From Prochlorococcus sp. MIT 1300 (GTDB taxonomy: Bacteria; Cyanobacteriota; Cyanobacteriia; PCC-6307; Cyanobiaceae): DNA of 64,000 bases. Every line of letters starts with the position of its first letter. Positions within the stretch are counted from its first letter, which is position 1. Of this stretch, positions 34,003 to 44,821 are shown in pieces. Below the pieces are notes generated by a model, which saw nothing but the letters and a program-made list of their open reading frames with translations, did not search any database and was not told the DNA's origin. Both the position numbers and the translations under genes were made by a program. The stretch lies in assembly GCF_034092375.1 (NCBI RefSeq), contig NZ_CP139302.1, positions 310,001 through 374,000 of the forward strand. The letters run 5' to 3'.

Positions 34003-34617
34003 TCAATTGTTTACCTGGGACATCTCTGGCCTGATTTCACTAGTTTCATTCAGAAGGTCAATTTCACTTGTGGGAGTAGGCACAACAAAAGCTACAAAGG
34101 CTGCTGCTATTAGAGACAAGCAACCCACGAAAGGCGCTGCAAGTCTCTGGCCAAATGGAATACGCTCAGCCAGGTCTCTTTTCCTTAGAGGGTTATCAGA
34201 AGGCAAATGCCAATCAATTGAAACCCGAGGGTCGTTCCTGAGTTCATCTATACAACGGACAATGTCAGCTAGTTCTGAATCATCAATGAGAAAAGCCAAT
34301 GGTTCAATACCAGGTTGACTACTGCGCAGTGTTAAAAGGTGTTTGTCTTCCTTAGGCTCTATAACAACAAATCCATCTTTCCTCCCAAATGGCTTAGCCA
34401 AACCGGACAAACGGTAGCGTGCATAAGGTAAGACCACACTCATCAGTGAATGTAGATGGTCGCGCTTGCCTTCCATTTCAGTAGAGCCCACAACCATAAG
34501 CTTCCAAGAAGAAAGAATCCCAATCACACCATCGTCTTGTCCTACTGAAAAGTCTGGAACACCTTCTATTTCAAGAAGCGTAGATGATTGTTGATATTTA
34601 AAAGTGAGCTTAAACAT
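34003..34617 (-). CDS. DUF4335 family protein
   Basis: A 204-residue cyanobacterial protein. The N-terminal part (MFKLTFKYQQSSTLLEIEGVPDFS, residues 1-24) through HLHSLMSVVLPYARYRLSG and the DPRVSIDWHLPSD stretch match the DUF4335 family. A transmembrane helix lies near residues 165-188. I prefer ATG 34617 to the GTG at 34644, which would overlap the upstream gene. It follows DUF3038, its constant genomic partner in cyanobacteria; neither has a known function. Confidence 0.8.
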   Translation of the reverse strand: MFKLTFKYQQSSTLLEIEGVPDFSVGQDDGVIGILSSWKLMVVGSTEMEGKRDHLHSLMSVVLPYARYRLSGLAKPFGRKDGFVVIEPKEDKHLLTLRSSQPGIEPLAFLIDDSELADIVRCIDELRNDPRVSIDWHLPSDNPLRKRDLAERIPFGQRLAAPFVGCLSLIAAAFVAFVVPTPTSEIDLLNETSEIRPEMSQVNN

Positions 34618-34627
34618 TTGAAAGTTC

Positions 34628-35227
34628 TCAGGGTGTTGGATCACAGAGACTTGCTCTTAACCGACTTGGGCCTCCACAACCAGCACTAAGGGCAAGTGTA
34701 AAGACCAACTGTCTCAGAGTTGATTGAGTTTGCTCAATAGGTTGAAGAAGTCTTTGAACAGCTCCTCGCCTTGAATTCATTCTTTCAGCTACTAATTCCT
34801 TTAGTCGTTGATCAAGTAAAATCCATCTTTGCTGATTTAACTTCTCTGGCTCCCTTGAAGAAAGAAGTTGATGAATTACTGGATATAAGCGCTCTGCCAT
34901 AAAACATAAAAGCGAAATCATCGCTTGTGAATCAGAAACTTTTAGTTGTCCCCTTTGTGTCACACGCCTTAAGGGATTATGACAGCGCCTCTTCCAAAGC
35001 TCTACACGATTTGGAAAATATGAGTCCAAACCAAGCTCCTTAGAAGCCCATAACATGGCTTCTCCACCGTTTAGGTCCAATGATTCAACTACCAATAGTA
35101 GGAGGTCCAATCTTTCTAAGCCCCTTCTTGCAAGTGGTTTCAAGCGAGTTTCAGAATCGCTTTGAAAGGAATTTAATTTTTTCCATTTTGTAGTGGCAGG
35201 AAAGGAACCGTTATTTAAATTTGGCAT
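34628..35227 (-). CDS. DUF3038 family protein
   Basis: A 199-residue helical protein with the DUF3038 core ARRGLERLDLLLLVVESLDLNGGEAMLW (~33-60), NRVELWKRRCHNPLRRVTQRGQLK and LLDQRLKELVAERMNSRRGAVQRLLQ. It is soluble and basic, with no catalytic motif. The gene lies 10 bases upstream of the DUF4335 gene, a conserved pairing that suggests a shared complex (inference). Confidence 0.82.
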   Translation of the reverse strand: MPNLNNGSFPATTKWKKLNSFQSDSETRLKPLARRGLERLDLLLLVVESLDLNGGEAMLWASKELGLDSYFPNRVELWKRRCHNPLRRVTQRGQLKVSDSQAMISLLCFMAERLYPVIHQLLSSREPEKLNQQRWILLDQRLKELVAERMNSRRGAVQRLLQPIEQTQSTLRQLVFTLALSAGCGGPSRLRASLCDPTP

Positions 35228-35323
35228 GCATGAGATGATGACAGGACTATGGTTCTTGAAACATCATGACTCTGACAACAAATTGGCTGAACCACACACA
35301 AGTCCATTAATTGCATCAGACAC

Positions 35324-35842
35324 TTGAATTTAAGGGATTTTATTGGGCAGACACCAGATTTTCCTAAAAAGGGAATTAATTTTCTTGATATCTGTCCATT
35401 GCTACAAGATCCTGATGCCTGGAAAGAGGTTTTAAACCTATTTAGTAAATATTGTGATGAGCTACAACCAGATCTAATCGTCGGAATCGAATCACGAGGC
35501 TTCATACTGGGCTCTGCTGTTGCTAGTTACAATGGCCTTGGTTTTATTCCCATACGTAAAGCGGGAAAACTTCCAGGGGATGTAATCAGTCAGGCTTATG
35601 CACTTGAATATGGCAATGACAGAATAGAAATTCAAAAAAACAGATTTAAGTCCAAGTCAAAAGTCTTGCTAGTTGATGATCTTCTCGCAACCGGAGGTAC
35701 AGCATCGGCAGCTTCTAAGCTACTGCAAAAAGCAGGGGCACTAATAATTGGTTATGGCTTTATTATAGAACTATGTGCGATGAATGGTAGAGACAGGTTA
35801 AACAAGAACACACCGACAAAATCATTATTGACCTACTACTGA
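35324..35842 (+). CDS. apt: Adenine phosphoribosyltransferase
   Basis: A 172-residue purine-salvage enzyme converting adenine and PRPP to AMP. The start NLRDFIGQTPDFPKKGINFLDICPLL and the PRPP loop VLLVDDLLATGGTA (~122-135) are diagnostic, with GIESRGFILGSAVA (~55-68) binding adenine. No ATG is available. TTG 35324 gives exactly the usual family start and the frame has a stop at 35288. The 3' end overlaps the convergent DUF2949 gene by 7 bases. Confidence 0.93.
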   Translation: MNLRDFIGQTPDFPKKGINFLDICPLLQDPDAWKEVLNLFSKYCDELQPDLIVGIESRGFILGSAVASYNGLGFIPIRKAGKLPGDVISQAYALEYGNDRIEIQKNRFKSKSKVLLVDDLLATGGTASAASKLLQKAGALIIGYGFIIELCAMNGRDRLNKNTPTKSLLTYY

Positions 35843-36045
35843 CTGTCTTGCCAATCAAATACGTCTTCTAGCTGTTTAAGAGTAAGTAGGCCAAAACTCC
35901 AAAGTACAATTGGTAAAGGGGATTGTTCTAATTCAGATTGTCTTTGTCCTAGCTTGAGTGCATTATCGCTAATTCCAAGTTTGTCAGTTAGAAAAGCTAT
36001 TAATTTTTCGGATGCTTTTGATTGTGAATGACTGGTAAAAATCAT
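35836..36045 (-). CDS. DUF2949 family protein
   Basis: A 69-residue cyanobacterial protein with the DUF2949 pattern KLIAFLTDKLGISDNALKLG followed by SPLPIVLWSFGLLTLKQLEDVFDWQ. It is soluble and helical. Function unknown. It overlaps the end of the UbiH-type gene (ATGA), suggesting co-translation. Confidence 0.78.
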   Translation of the reverse strand: MIFTSHSQSKASEKLIAFLTDKLGISDNALKLGQRQSELEQSPLPIVLWSFGLLTLKQLEDVFDWQDSQ

Positions 36046-37226
36046 AAATTCCTTCGATTAGGCTTCATACTTCTCAGAGAATAGCTTACAAAACCGGGAA
36101 ACCCCTCTGTCATTAAGCCTAATATAAGCTTTCTGGTATAAGAGGAGCACTTGATTACATGAAAGACCAACTTCCTTGAAAGCATAAATAAAGGATTCCT
36201 GTTAGAGAAGATTCTAATAATTAAATCTGTAATGATGTTAATCGACAATACATCTAAGATTCTATTTCTAGTATATCGGCAAGGAATATGCGATTTAACA
36301 ATAGTACCTCTATTATATTGCAAAAATAAATTACTAATCTCCATTACATCTCTCCAGCAAACATTTAGACCCTGACCTCCAACAGGGTGACATCTATGGG
36401 CAGATTCTCCAAGCAACAGGAATTTTTCCTTATCAAATTTTGGACAAATTGAAAAGCCTAGAGGAAACGCAGCAGGATTATCAATAACAACATCTGGCTC
36501 AAAACCATTTGGTAAAACTCTTGCCAAAGAGTCTAAAAAGGATGAATGATTTAATTTAGACCTGGCTTGACATGAATTGAAAGGGCCAGACCAAATAACT
36601 TGAAACAAATCACCACCCATCGGGAGTAGAGCCAAAGGTCCCTCCTCACGAAAAATTTCATAAGCTGTCCCTGGTGAGACTCCTCTGATCAAAACTTTGG
36701 TTGTTAAACAACCCTGTCTATACGGAAAAAATAAAGGTTTGATTTTTAAATCCTTTCTTGTTCGTGAAAAAGGTCCATCAGCAGCAAAGACAAAATCATA
36801 ATCTTTTAAATTAGCGGAAATGTCTGACCCAAGGTTTAAACTTATAGATGTACTTTGATCTAACCGGGGCAAAACAACTTCCATAAACCTTTTATGGTCT
36901 AGCACCCATCCTATTGCCCCATACTTATTATTTCTTTCCGGCAGATCAGATAGTCTGAGATTTAAACGAGTTGAGGTTTCTCTATCCTCAATAGATAATT
37001 GATCAAACAAAGTTATATGACTATTCAAATCATTCCAGATATCAATGTTCTGAAAAAGTCTTCTAGTTGAATGGGTTATTGCATATGCTCGACTTTTATT
37101 AATAAGTTGAGTTCTATTTTTCGGATCAAAAAGGCAGACGTGAGCTCCGTGTTTCGCAAGAGCTAATGCCAAAATGCTACCTGTAGGCCCTCCTCCTTTT
37201 ATTAATACTTTTAGGGGGCAGTGCAT
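36042..37226 (-). CDS. FAD-dependent monooxygenase, UbiH/UbiF type
   Basis: A 394-residue flavoprotein hydroxylase. The N-terminal dinucleotide site is GGGPTGSILALALAKHGAHVCLFD (~11-34). Later motifs are FAADGPFSRTR (the DG motif) and LLGESAHRCHPVGGQGLNVCWRD (the GD motif, ~278-300, with S replacing A/D). Family members hydroxylate aromatic rings, notably in quinone synthesis. In this lineage the exact substrate is not set, and a plastoquinone-independent role is possible. Coupled with DUF2949 downstream. Confidence 0.85.
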   Translation of the reverse strand: MHCPLKVLIKGGGPTGSILALALAKHGAHVCLFDPKNRTQLINKSRAYAITHSTRRLFQNIDIWNDLNSHITLFDQLSIEDRETSTRLNLRLSDLPERNNKYGAIGWVLDHKRFMEVVLPRLDQSTSISLNLGSDISANLKDYDFVFAADGPFSRTRKDLKIKPLFFPYRQGCLTTKVLIRGVSPGTAYEIFREEGPLALLPMGGDLFQVIWSGPFNSCQARSKLNHSSFLDSLARVLPNGFEPDVVIDNPAAFPLGFSICPKFDKEKFLLLGESAHRCHPVGGQGLNVCWRDVMEISNLFLQYNRGTIVKSHIPCRYTRNRILDVLSINIITDLIIRIFSNRNPLFMLSRKLVFHVIKCSSYTRKLILGLMTEGFPGFVSYSLRSMKPNRRNL

Positions 37227-37286
37227 TAGATAAAACCTTTCAAGAATTTTATAGGGACTGGAATAATAGATGAAATGTTATTTCTA

Positions 37287-37943
37287 TCAAGATCGCCTTT
37301 TTGACAAGCGTAAGATGCATAATTCCTCAAATGCAGGTCTTAGTAAAAAAGGATATTCACCCACCCACAATCTCTGAGCTGGTATCCAAGCGTCGGTTAA
37401 AGCTGAAATTCGTCGAAAATCCTTATTTTCACTAAGAACAACACATCGAATACAAAGACCTTGGCGAATAGAGTTGTGTTTTTTATCCATTGGGAATCTC
37501 AACTCTCCTAAATAGCCATCTTCATCTTCTATATGGAGAATCATCCACAATCTACGATTTTCCACAAGTTCTAATTCGCCACGACTGTTTGCTTGTTCAT
37601 GACGATTTTCGACCAATTCACGAGTAAAGACATCTCCTATCTCACCTTCGAACATAGCCGCAAATGGAATTCTTCTCAATCGAGAATTCATACGGCCTGC
37701 TTCCAAGATTGGTCCCCAAAGTAAATAAGTAAAGAAGACAACACAGACTACGAGCCAAACAGAAGAAAACTGATTACCAGTCTGACTAGCACTAAAAAGA
37801 AAGCTTATAACCCCACCGATGGTTGCAATCAGTACTCTTTGAAGGATTTTTTGTGGATCCCCTAAAGCCGAAGAAAATTGATTGCCAGAGGCAACAGCAG
37901 GAATAAGTCTTTCTAATTCACCAGGGCGGAGAGGTAACAACAT
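37287..37943 (-). CDS. Conserved cyanobacterial membrane protein
   Basis: A 218-residue protein with two transmembrane helices (VLIATIGGVISFLFSA and VWLVVCVVFFTYLLWGPIL, ~38-78) and a soluble C-terminal domain containing AMFEGEIGDVFTRELV (~95-110) and LWMILHIEDEDGYLGELRFPM. The pattern is widespread in cyanobacteria but I know no function. It lies 15 bases downstream of dapB on the same strand and may share its transcript. Confidence 0.7.
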   Translation of the reverse strand: MLLPLRPGELERLIPAVASGNQFSSALGDPQKILQRVLIATIGGVISFLFSASQTGNQFSSVWLVVCVVFFTYLLWGPILEAGRMNSRLRRIPFAAMFEGEIGDVFTRELVENRHEQANSRGELELVENRRLWMILHIEDEDGYLGELRFPMDKKHNSIRQGLCIRCVVLSENKDFRRISALTDAWIPAQRLWVGEYPFLLRPAFEELCILRLSKRRS

Positions 37944-37958
37944 TAGATAAAACCCATT

Positions 37959-38810
37959 TTATATAAGTCTTTCTAACCCATATACAAGGCCAGGTAATGA
38001 CCTCACTTTCCTAATAGCAAGTAATACTCCTGGCATATATGCAGAGCGATTAATTGTGTTGTGCTTAAGGGTATATGTTTCTCCATTAGCTCCAAACATT
38101 ACCTCTTGATGAGCAACCAAACCGGGGAGTCGTATGGAATGTAGACGTAAGCCGCTACTCCGAAGTCCTCCCCGACTGCCAGCAAGGGACTCATGTTCTT
38201 CAACATCTGTGCTATTGAAGTTTTTTCCTAGTTCTTCCATTAGCTCTGCTGTCTTAATACAAGTTCCACTCGGTGCGTCAGCTTTCTGATTGTGGTGTAG
38301 TTCAGTTAATTCAGCATGATCATAAAATCGGGCTGCTGCGGCTGCGGCTTGTTGCAACAAAACCATTCCGACAGAAAAATTAGGAATGACTGCGGACCCA
38401 ATAGAAGCCTTTTCAGCAAATATTGCCAATTCATTTATCTGACTTGGGGATAGCCCTGTAGTACCAATTACAGGATGGACTCCGTATGCGATAGCAGTTC
38501 TAGTGTGCTCAAAAACTGCAGATGGATGTGTGAAGTCGACAATTACAGCTCCATTCGGTGGTTGATCATTCCGGACTGATTGACTAATTAGACATAAAGA
38601 ACCCTCTAAATCAGAAGTAACCGTAATGTCTGTCTCCCCGAGTCCCAATTCCAAACCAATATCTTTGCCTTCTGACCCGGGTGAAGTATCCACAGCAGCA
38701 ACAAGTTTGCAGTCTGCTGTTGTGAAAATGGCTTTTATAACTTCTCGCCCCATGCGACCTAAGGCTCCTGAAACTAAGACTGGGATTGGTTTTGCGGCGG
38801 AGAAAGGCAT
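37959..38810 (-). CDS. dapB: 4-hydroxy-tetrahydrodipicolinate reductase
   Basis: A 283-residue enzyme of lysine/diaminopimelate synthesis. Motifs: [18 protein letters not shown] (nucleotide site), [21 protein letters not shown], and the catalytic [23 protein letters not shown] 38810 ([11 protein letters not shown]) is preferred; an in-frame TTG at 38831 adds seven residues. It is divergent from chlH across a 115-base spacer. Confidence 0.95.
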   Translation of the reverse strand: MPFSAAKPIPVLVSGALGRMGREVIKAIFTTADCKLVAAVDTSPGSEGKDIGLELGLGETDITVTSDLEGSLCLISQSVRNDQPPNGAVIVDFTHPSAVFEHTRTAIAYGVHPVIGTTGLSPSQINELAIFAEKASIGSAVIPNFSVGMVLLQQAAAAAARFYDHAELTELHHNQKADAPSGTCIKTAELMEELGKNFNSTDVEEHESLAGSRGGLRSSGLRLHSIRLPGLVAHQEVMFGANGETYTLKHNTINRSAYMPGVLLAIRKVRSLPGLVYGLERLI

Positions 38811-38925
38811 TTTTAACGGATTTTGGTACAAAAACTATGTGACTTCGGATGTAACACCGAGAAAAGGAGACTCGCAAAGGAAGCCCTCATCCCCGTAGGC
38901 TTAGCGAAAATACTTAAAGCAAGCA

Positions 38926-41900
38926 ATGTTTACGCAGGTCCGCTCCGCCAATCGCCGAGTTTCTCCTGCAGAAAATCATGGCCACAAAGCCGTGATGAAA
39001 GCTGTCTACCTTGTGCTTGAACCTCAATACCAAAACGCCTTAACTCAAGCTGCCAATTCAATTAATTCCCAAAATGGTTCTCTAGGTGTGGAGCTAAGCG
39101 GCTACCTAATCGAAGAGTTACGAGATCCGAAAAATCTGGCTGATTTTCAAAAGGACATTGAAAGTGCGGATGTTTTTATTGCATCGCTGATATTCATAGA
39201 AGACTTGGCCCAAAAAGTGGTCGAGGTTGTAGGACCCCATAGAGACCGTCTAAAAGCAGCGGTCATATTTCCTTCAATGCCAGAAGTAATGCGCTTGAAC
39301 AAGCTTGGGACCTTTTCTATGTCCCAGCTAGGTCAAAGCAGTAGTGCTATAGCCAATTTTATGAAGAAGCGGAAAGAGGCAGGTGGTACTGGCTTTCAAG
39401 ACGCAATGCTCAAACTTTTAAATACTCTTCCCTCAATACTTAAATATCTACCAGTTGACAAAGCTCAAGATGCACGAAGCTTCATGCTGAGCTTCCAGTA
39501 TTGGCTTGGAGGGACTTCAGAGAATCTCAAGAACCTCCTCCTAATGCTTGCAGATAAGTATGTTTTTACTGATACAGAAAGCGAGCAAAGACCATCTCTT
39601 GAAGTTGCTGAACCAGAGGTATTTCCAGATCTTGGGATATGGCATCCACTCGCTCCAAATATGTTTGAAGATATAAAAGAATATCTAAATTGGACATCTA
39701 GTAGATCTGATCTTTCTGAGAAATCAAGAAGAGGCCCATTAATTGGTCTTGTTTTACAAAGAAGCCATATCGTGACGGGCGATGAAGCGCATTATGTTGC
39801 TGTTATACAAGAGCTCGAATACAGAGGTGCAAGAGTTATACCTGTTTTCTGCGGTGGACTTGACTTCTCCAAACCTGTTAACTCTTTCTTTTTCGATCCT
39901 TCAAAAAACGATATACCCCTAGTAGATGGTGTTGTCTCCCTCACAGGCTTTGCCCTAGTAGGCGGACCAGCCAGACAAGATCATCCAAAAGCAATTGCAT
40001 CATTAAAAAAACTGAATAGACCTTATATGGTGGCTCTCCCACTTGTTTTTCAAACAACTCAAGAATGGGAAGGGAGCGATCTCGGATTACACCCGGTCCA
40101 GGTAGCATTGCAAATTGCAATACCAGAATTAGATGGAGCCATTGAACCAATAGTTTTATCTGGTCGTGATGATGCAACTGGTAAGGCACATACCCTTCAA
40201 GACAGAGTCGACGCAATTGCAGAACGTGCAATTAGATGGTCTTCACTAAGAATTAAACCAAGAGCTGAGAAGAAGCTTGCTATTACTGTTTTCAGCTTTC
40301 CACCTGACAAAGGTAATGTTGGGACAGCAGCCTATTTAGATGTATTCGGTTCAATTCATAGGGTCCTTGAAGAACTAAAAGCACAAGGGTACAAAGTAGA
40401 AAATTTACCCAAAGACTCGAAAGCCCTAATGGAAGAGTTAATAAACGACCCGGAAGCATTAGAAGGAGCCCCAGAACTATCAATCGCCCACAGAATGAGT
40501 GTTGGAGAATATGAAAAACTGACTCCCTACTCTGAAAGATTAGAAGAGAACTGGGGGAAGCCTCCTGGAAATCTAAATAGCGATGGCCAAAACTTACTTA
40601 TTTACGGTAGGCATTTTGGGAATGTGTTTATAGGTGTCCAGCCAACATTTGGCTATGAAGGTGATCCCATGAGACTTCTCTATTCAAGAAGTGCGAGTCC
40701 TCATCATGGATTCGCCGCCTATTACACCTACTTAGAAAAGGTATGGGAAGCAGATGCTGTTCTTCATTTTGGAACACATGGCTCACTAGAGTTTATGCCT
40801 GGAAAACAAATGGGAATGAGTGAAACATGTTATCCAGATTCTCTAATTGGCGGTCTTCCAAATCTTTATTATTACGCAGCAAACAATCCTTCTGAGGCAA
40901 CAATAGCTAAAAGGCGGGGATATGCATCAACGATTAGTTATCTAACTCCACCAGCTGAAAATGCAGGTCTTTATAAGGGGCTAAAAGAACTTGGTGAGTT
41001 GGTTGGTTCCTATCAACAACTGCGTGAAGGTGGTAGAGGAGTGCAAATAGTAAATGCAATAATAGAAACAGCAAGGCAGTGTAATCTCGACCAAGATGTA
41101 AACCTGCCAGAAAAAGATGCCTCAGAAATAGATCTAGAAGATAGGGATGCAGTCGTAGGTTCTGTATATAGCCAGCTAATGGAGATTGAAAGCCGGTTAC
41201 TTCCTTGTGGTTTACATACAATAGGCAAGCCACCTACAGCTGAAGAGGCTATTGCAACTCTTGTAAGTATTGCTGCATTAGAAAGAGAAGATGATGGGCT
41301 TCGATCTTTACCGGGTCTATTAGCAGAAGCGAGAGGAAGAAAGATTGAAGACATATATAAAGGTAATGATGAAGGTGTACTAAAAGATGTAGAGTTAAAT
41401 CGTACAATTACAGAAACATCTAGGAAATCAATTGCGGGTATGGTAAACCTGCTAACAGGAAAAGATGGAAGAGTAACACTAGAAACAGGATTAATTGGGA
41501 AGATAAACAACTTAGTAAATCAGTTTGGGTTTAATAATGAGCCAACTTATTTGAAAATATGTAAGCGAGCTGGCTTTAATGATATTGATTCAGTTGCACT
41601 TGAAAAACTTTTTGAATACCTACGTTTTTGCCTTGATCAAATTTGTGCTGATAAAGAGATGGAAAGCCTCCTTAAAGCCCTAGAAGGTGATTATGTTTTA
41701 CCAGGACCTGGAGGAGATCCAATAAGAAATCCAGGAGTACTTCCTAGCGGAAAAAACATACATGCACTTGACCCACAATCTATTCCAACTATTGCAGCCG
41801 TTGCAGCAGCAAAAGGTGTAGTCGATAAACTTATTGAGCGTCAACGAAGAGAAGAAGGCGCATGGCCGGAAACAATTGCCTGTGTTTTATGGGGTACAGA

Positions 41901-42942
41901 CAATATAAAGACTTATGGTGAATCATTAGCTCAAATCCTTTGGTTTATAGGAGTAAGACCTAAACCTGATTCAGTAGGCAGAGTAAATAAGCTCGAGCTG
42001 ATCCCTTTAGAGGAACTAGGCCGCCCAAGAATCGATGTAGTTGTTAATTGCTCGGGAGTATTCCGTGACTTATTTATAAACCAGATGGCATTAATTGACC
42101 AAGGTGTAAAGATGGCAGCTGAAGCAGATGAACCTCTTGATCAAAATTTTGTTAGAAAGCACGCTACTGAGCAAGCTAAAGAACAAGGAACTTCAATAAG
42201 AGATGCTGCTTGTAGAGTTTTCTCAAACTCAAGTGGTAGTTATAGCTCCAATGTAAATCTAGCTGTAGAAAACTCTACATGGGAAGAAGAAGGTGAACTT
42301 CAGGAAATGTACTTGTCCCGCAAAACCTTTGCATTTAATGCAGATAACCCCGGTGAAATGAATCAAAAAAGAGAAATCTTTGAATCCGTTATTAAAACTG
42401 CTGACGTAACCTTCCAAAACCTTGATTCAGCTGAAATATCTTTAACCGACGTTAGTCATTATTTCGACTCGGATCCAACTAACCTAATCAAAGGATTACG
42501 AGAAGATGGCAAAGCACCAAACAGCTTTATCGCTGATACAACTACTGCAAATGCACAAGTCAGATCTCTAAGCGAAACGATAAGATTAGATTCTCGAACC
42601 AAACTACTTAACCCCAAGTGGTACGAAGGTATGCTCAACTCAGGCTACGAAGGCGTAAGAGAGGTATCAAATCGCTTAAATTACACACTTGGATGGAGCG
42701 CAACAAGCGGACAAGTAGATAACTTTGTTTATGAAGAATCTAATGAGACATTTATTAATGACCCTGAAATGAGAAAAAGATTGATGGAATTAAACCCTCA
42801 CAGCTTTAGACGAATAGTAGGAACACTTTTGGAAGTGAATGGTAGGGGTTATTGGGACACCTCAGAAGAAAATATTGATAGACTTAAGGAGCTCTACCAA
42901 GAAGTTGAAGACAGAATTGAGGGTGTAAACCAAGAAGACTAA
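38926..42942 (+). CDS. chlH: Magnesium chelatase subunit H
   Basis: A 1338-residue porphyrin-binding subunit of magnesium chelatase, which inserts Mg into protoporphyrin IX with ChlI and ChlD at the first committed step of chlorophyll synthesis. Length and order fit ChlH: the N-terminal domain from [16 protein letters not shown], then [41 protein letters not shown] and [30 protein letters not shown] 38926 gives the usual N-terminal extension [11 protein letters not shown]; an internal ATG at 38995 is less likely. Confidence 0.98.
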   Translation: MFTQVRSANRRVSPAENHGHKAVMKAVYLVLEPQYQNALTQAANSINSQNGSLGVELSGYLIEELRDPKNLADFQKDIESADVFIASLIFIEDLAQKVVEVVGPHRDRLKAAVIFPSMPEVMRLNKLGTFSMSQLGQSSSAIANFMKKRKEAGGTGFQDAMLKLLNTLPSILKYLPVDKAQDARSFMLSFQYWLGGTSENLKNLLLMLADKYVFTDTESEQRPSLEVAEPEVFPDLGIWHPLAPNMFEDIKEYLNWTSSRSDLSEKSRRGPLIGLVLQRSHIVTGDEAHYVAVIQELEYRGARVIPVFCGGLDFSKPVNSFFFDPSKNDIPLVDGVVSLTGFALVGGPARQDHPKAIASLKKLNRPYMVALPLVFQTTQEWEGSDLGLHPVQVALQIAIPELDGAIEPIVLSGRDDATGKAHTLQDRVDAIAERAIRWSSLRIKPRAEKKLAITVFSFPPDKGNVGTAAYLDVFGSIHRVLEELKAQGYKVENLPKDSKALMEELINDPEALEGAPELSIAHRMSVGEYEKLTPYSERLEENWGKPPGNLNSDGQNLLIYGRHFGNVFIGVQPTFGYEGDPMRLLYSRSASPHHGFAAYYTYLEKVWEADAVLHFGTHGSLEFMPGKQMGMSETCYPDSLIGGLPNLYYYAANNPSEATIAKRRGYASTISYLTPPAENAGLYKGLKELGELVGSYQQLREGGRGVQIVNAIIETARQCNLDQDVNLPEKDASEIDLEDRDAVVGSVYSQLMEIESRLLPCGLHTIGKPPTAEEAIATLVSIAALEREDDGLRSLPGLLAEARGRKIEDIYKGNDEGVLKDVELNRTITETSRKSIAGMVNLLTGKDGRVTLETGLIGKINNLVNQFGFNNEPTYLKICKRAGFNDIDSVALEKLFEYLRFCLDQICADKEMESLLKALEGDYVLPGPGGDPIRNPGVLPSGKNIHALDPQSIPTIAAVAAAKGVVDKLIERQRREEGAWPETIACVLWGTDNIKTYGESLAQILWFIGVRPKPDSVGRVNKLELIPLEELGRPRIDVVVNCSGVFRDLFINQMALIDQGVKMAAEADEPLDQNFVRKHATEQAKEQGTSIRDAACRVFSNSSGSYSSNVNLAVENSTWEEEGELQEMYLSRKTFAFNADNPGEMNQKREIFESVIKTADVTFQNLDSAEISLTDVSHYFDSDPTNLIKGLREDGKAPNSFIADTTTANAQVRSLSETIRLDSRTKLLNPKWYEGMLNSGYEGVREVSNRLNYTLGWSATSGQVDNFVYEESNETFINDPEMRKRLMELNPHSFRRIVGTLLEVNGRGYWDTSEENIDRLKELYQEVEDRIEGVNQED

Positions 42943-43001
42943 ATATAAAGGTTAAATAGAAATAATTTAAAAATTTAAACCCTATTCAAAATCATTTATT
43001 G

Positions 43002-43844
43002 CTACCATAATTTATTAGCAATTGTAAGTGTCTTTGCTGTTCTACCTACGTTATGAACTCTTACCATAGAGACTTTAGCCTGCGTGCATCTACAGACAAC
43101 AATTTCAGTACCTAAATCTCTGGAATCTAAATCCTCATTACCAAGTATTTCCGCAATAAACCTTTTCCTAGACGGTCCAATTAGTAAAGGGAATCCCTTA
43201 TTGCAAAGACTTTCCAATCCATACAGAATCTGTATGTTTTGCTCAGTATTTTTGGCGAAGCCTATTCCTGGATCCCAAATTATATTTTCATGTTTAATTC
43301 CTGCCTTAAGAGCCTCTTCAGTTCTTTCAGATAACTCTCGATCAACATCATCAATTACATCTCTGTAAGTATTGAGTGTTTTCATATTACGGCTATTGCC
43401 ACGGCTATGCATTAATACATAAGGACAACCAGCATCAGCAACCACCCTAAAAATATCAGGATCTATTTTGCCTGCTGAAACATCGTTTATCCAATTCGCT
43501 CCATTTTCTAAGGCGGCATAAGCAACCCTAGAGAGGAAGGTATCTACAGAAATTAGGGTATTTTTATGTTCATGGCGTATTGTTCGTAAAGCAGGCAATA
43601 GTCTTCTTAACTCCTCTTCTGAGCCTACTTCTTCCGCTCCAGGCCGAGTACTTTGTGCACCCAAATCAAGAACATCTGCGCCTTCAGAAATACATTTAGA
43701 AGCATGTATCAATGCTTTATTAGGCTGAAGGTATTGACCTCCATCAGAAAAGGAATCTGGGGTAATATTTACTATTGCCATTAAACATACTTTTTCCCCC
43801 CAACCAGATGGCCAAGGTAATTTAGGCGACTTTATAGTTGACAA
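43002..43844 (-). CDS. folP: Dihydropteroate synthase
   Basis: A TIM-barrel enzyme joining pterin and p-aminobenzoate in folate synthesis. Diagnostic stretches are [57 protein letters not shown] and [10 protein letters not shown]. The start is uncertain. The longest frame begins at ATG 43898, overlapping tpiA by 77 bases. I use TTG 43844 (23-base overlap), which still covers the [18 protein letters not shown] entry. An ATG at 43781 would cut into the first strand. Confidence 0.9.
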   Translation of the reverse strand: MSTIKSPKLPWPSGWGEKVCLMAIVNITPDSFSDGGQYLQPNKALIHASKCISEGADVLDLGAQSTRPGAEEVGSEEELRRLLPALRTIRHEHKNTLISVDTFLSRVAYAALENGANWINDVSAGKIDPDIFRVVADAGCPYVLMHSRGNSRNMKTLNTYRDVIDDVDRELSERTEEALKAGIKHENIIWDPGIGFAKNTEQNIQILYGLESLCNKGFPLLIGPSRKRFIAEILGNEDLDSRDLGTEIVVCRCTQAKVSMVRVHNVGRTAKTLTIANKLW

Positions 43845-44556
43845 TTCTTGCAAAGTTTCTTGGATCAAGAGATGCTCCTCCAACCAAAACACCATCAATA
43901 TCGTTCATTCCCATAAGTTCATCAATATTTTCTGGTTTAACAGAACCTCCATACTGAATTATTACATCAGATTTACCAATCCATTTTCTGATTAAACCAC
44001 AGATCCTATTAGCTTCTGAAGATTCACACGTTTTTCCGGTTCCAATAGCCCATATGGGTTCATAAGCGACTATTAGACTCTCAGAGTCTAAATCTTCCAA
44101 ACCTTGCTCAACTTGACGTCTTATGACTCTTTCGGCCTCTCCTCTATCACGTTGTATATCTGTTTCTCCAACACAAACAATTGGAATTAACCCATGAGTT
44201 TGTGCTGACTTAGCTCTTCGATTGATCTGTTCATCGCTCTCGCTGAAATATTTTCGGGGCTCACTGTGGCCAACAATTGCGTATCTAACATCATGCTCAA
44301 GCAACATGACGGGAGAGACTTCTGCTGTAAATGCTCCTTTGTCTTCCCAATGAACATTTTGACTTGCCAACTGAACTGCACTTGATTGAGTTATCTGAGC
44401 AACGGAAGATATGGCAGTAAAAGGAGGAGCTATGACAAGACTTCTGTCTTTCTCCATTTGCGCTACCAGCGGCAAAAAAATGGCCATGTATTCATTGGCT
44501 TCTGCACATGTCATGTGCATCTTCCAGTTGCCAGCAATGACCGCTTTACGCACCAT
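43822..44556 (-). CDS. tpiA: Triose-phosphate isomerase
   Basis: A 244-residue glycolytic/Calvin-cycle enzyme interconverting dihydroxyacetone phosphate and glyceraldehyde 3-phosphate. It has VIAGNWKMH (catalytic Lys), [13 protein letters not shown] (catalytic His), [14 protein letters not shown] (catalytic Glu) and [16 protein letters not shown] 44556 has GGAGGT just upstream as ribosome site; ATG 44571 would add five residues. Downstream overlap with folP suggests an operon. Confidence 0.97.
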   Translation of the reverse strand: MVRKAVIAGNWKMHMTCAEANEYMAIFLPLVAQMEKDRSLVIAPPFTAISSVAQITQSSAVQLASQNVHWEDKGAFTAEVSPVMLLEHDVRYAIVGHSEPRKYFSESDEQINRRAKSAQTHGLIPIVCVGETDIQRDRGEAERVIRRQVEQGLEDLDSESLIVAYEPIWAIGTGKTCESSEANRICGLIRKWIGKSDVIIQYGGSVKPENIDELMGMNDIDGVLVGGASLDPRNFARIVNYKVA

Positions 44557-44579
44557 TAGACCTCCGTTCATAAACCAAC

Positions 44580-44780
44580 CTAAGACCCCTTGGCCCCACC
44601 TGTCTCCTTCACTATGGCCCTATTAAGACCGGAAACAACGAGATCTCCAACGATAAGCTTTCTACCACGCCGCAGTTCCACCGAATTATTCACAAAAACC
44701 AATCCCGACTGAATAAGCTGCTTAGCTTCTCCTCCTGTAGAGACGAATCCTTGGTATTTGAGGAACTGATCAAGTTTCAT
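44580..44780 (-). CDS. S4-domain RNA-binding protein
   Basis: A 66-residue protein that is essentially one S4 domain: [32 protein letters not shown]...[12 protein letters not shown]. It resembles the YbcJ/RqcP-like group of stand-alone S4 proteins that bind rRNA or tRNA, some acting in ribosome rescue. It is 23 bases upstream of tpiA on the same strand. Confidence 0.85.
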   Translation of the reverse strand: MKLDQFLKYQGFVSTGGEAKQLIQSGLVFVNNSVELRRGRKLIVGDLVVSGLNRAIVKETGGAKGS

Positions 44781-44821
44781 TTTGTAGATGGTCTTTTTGC
44801 CTGAATTGGTATTGTTACGCG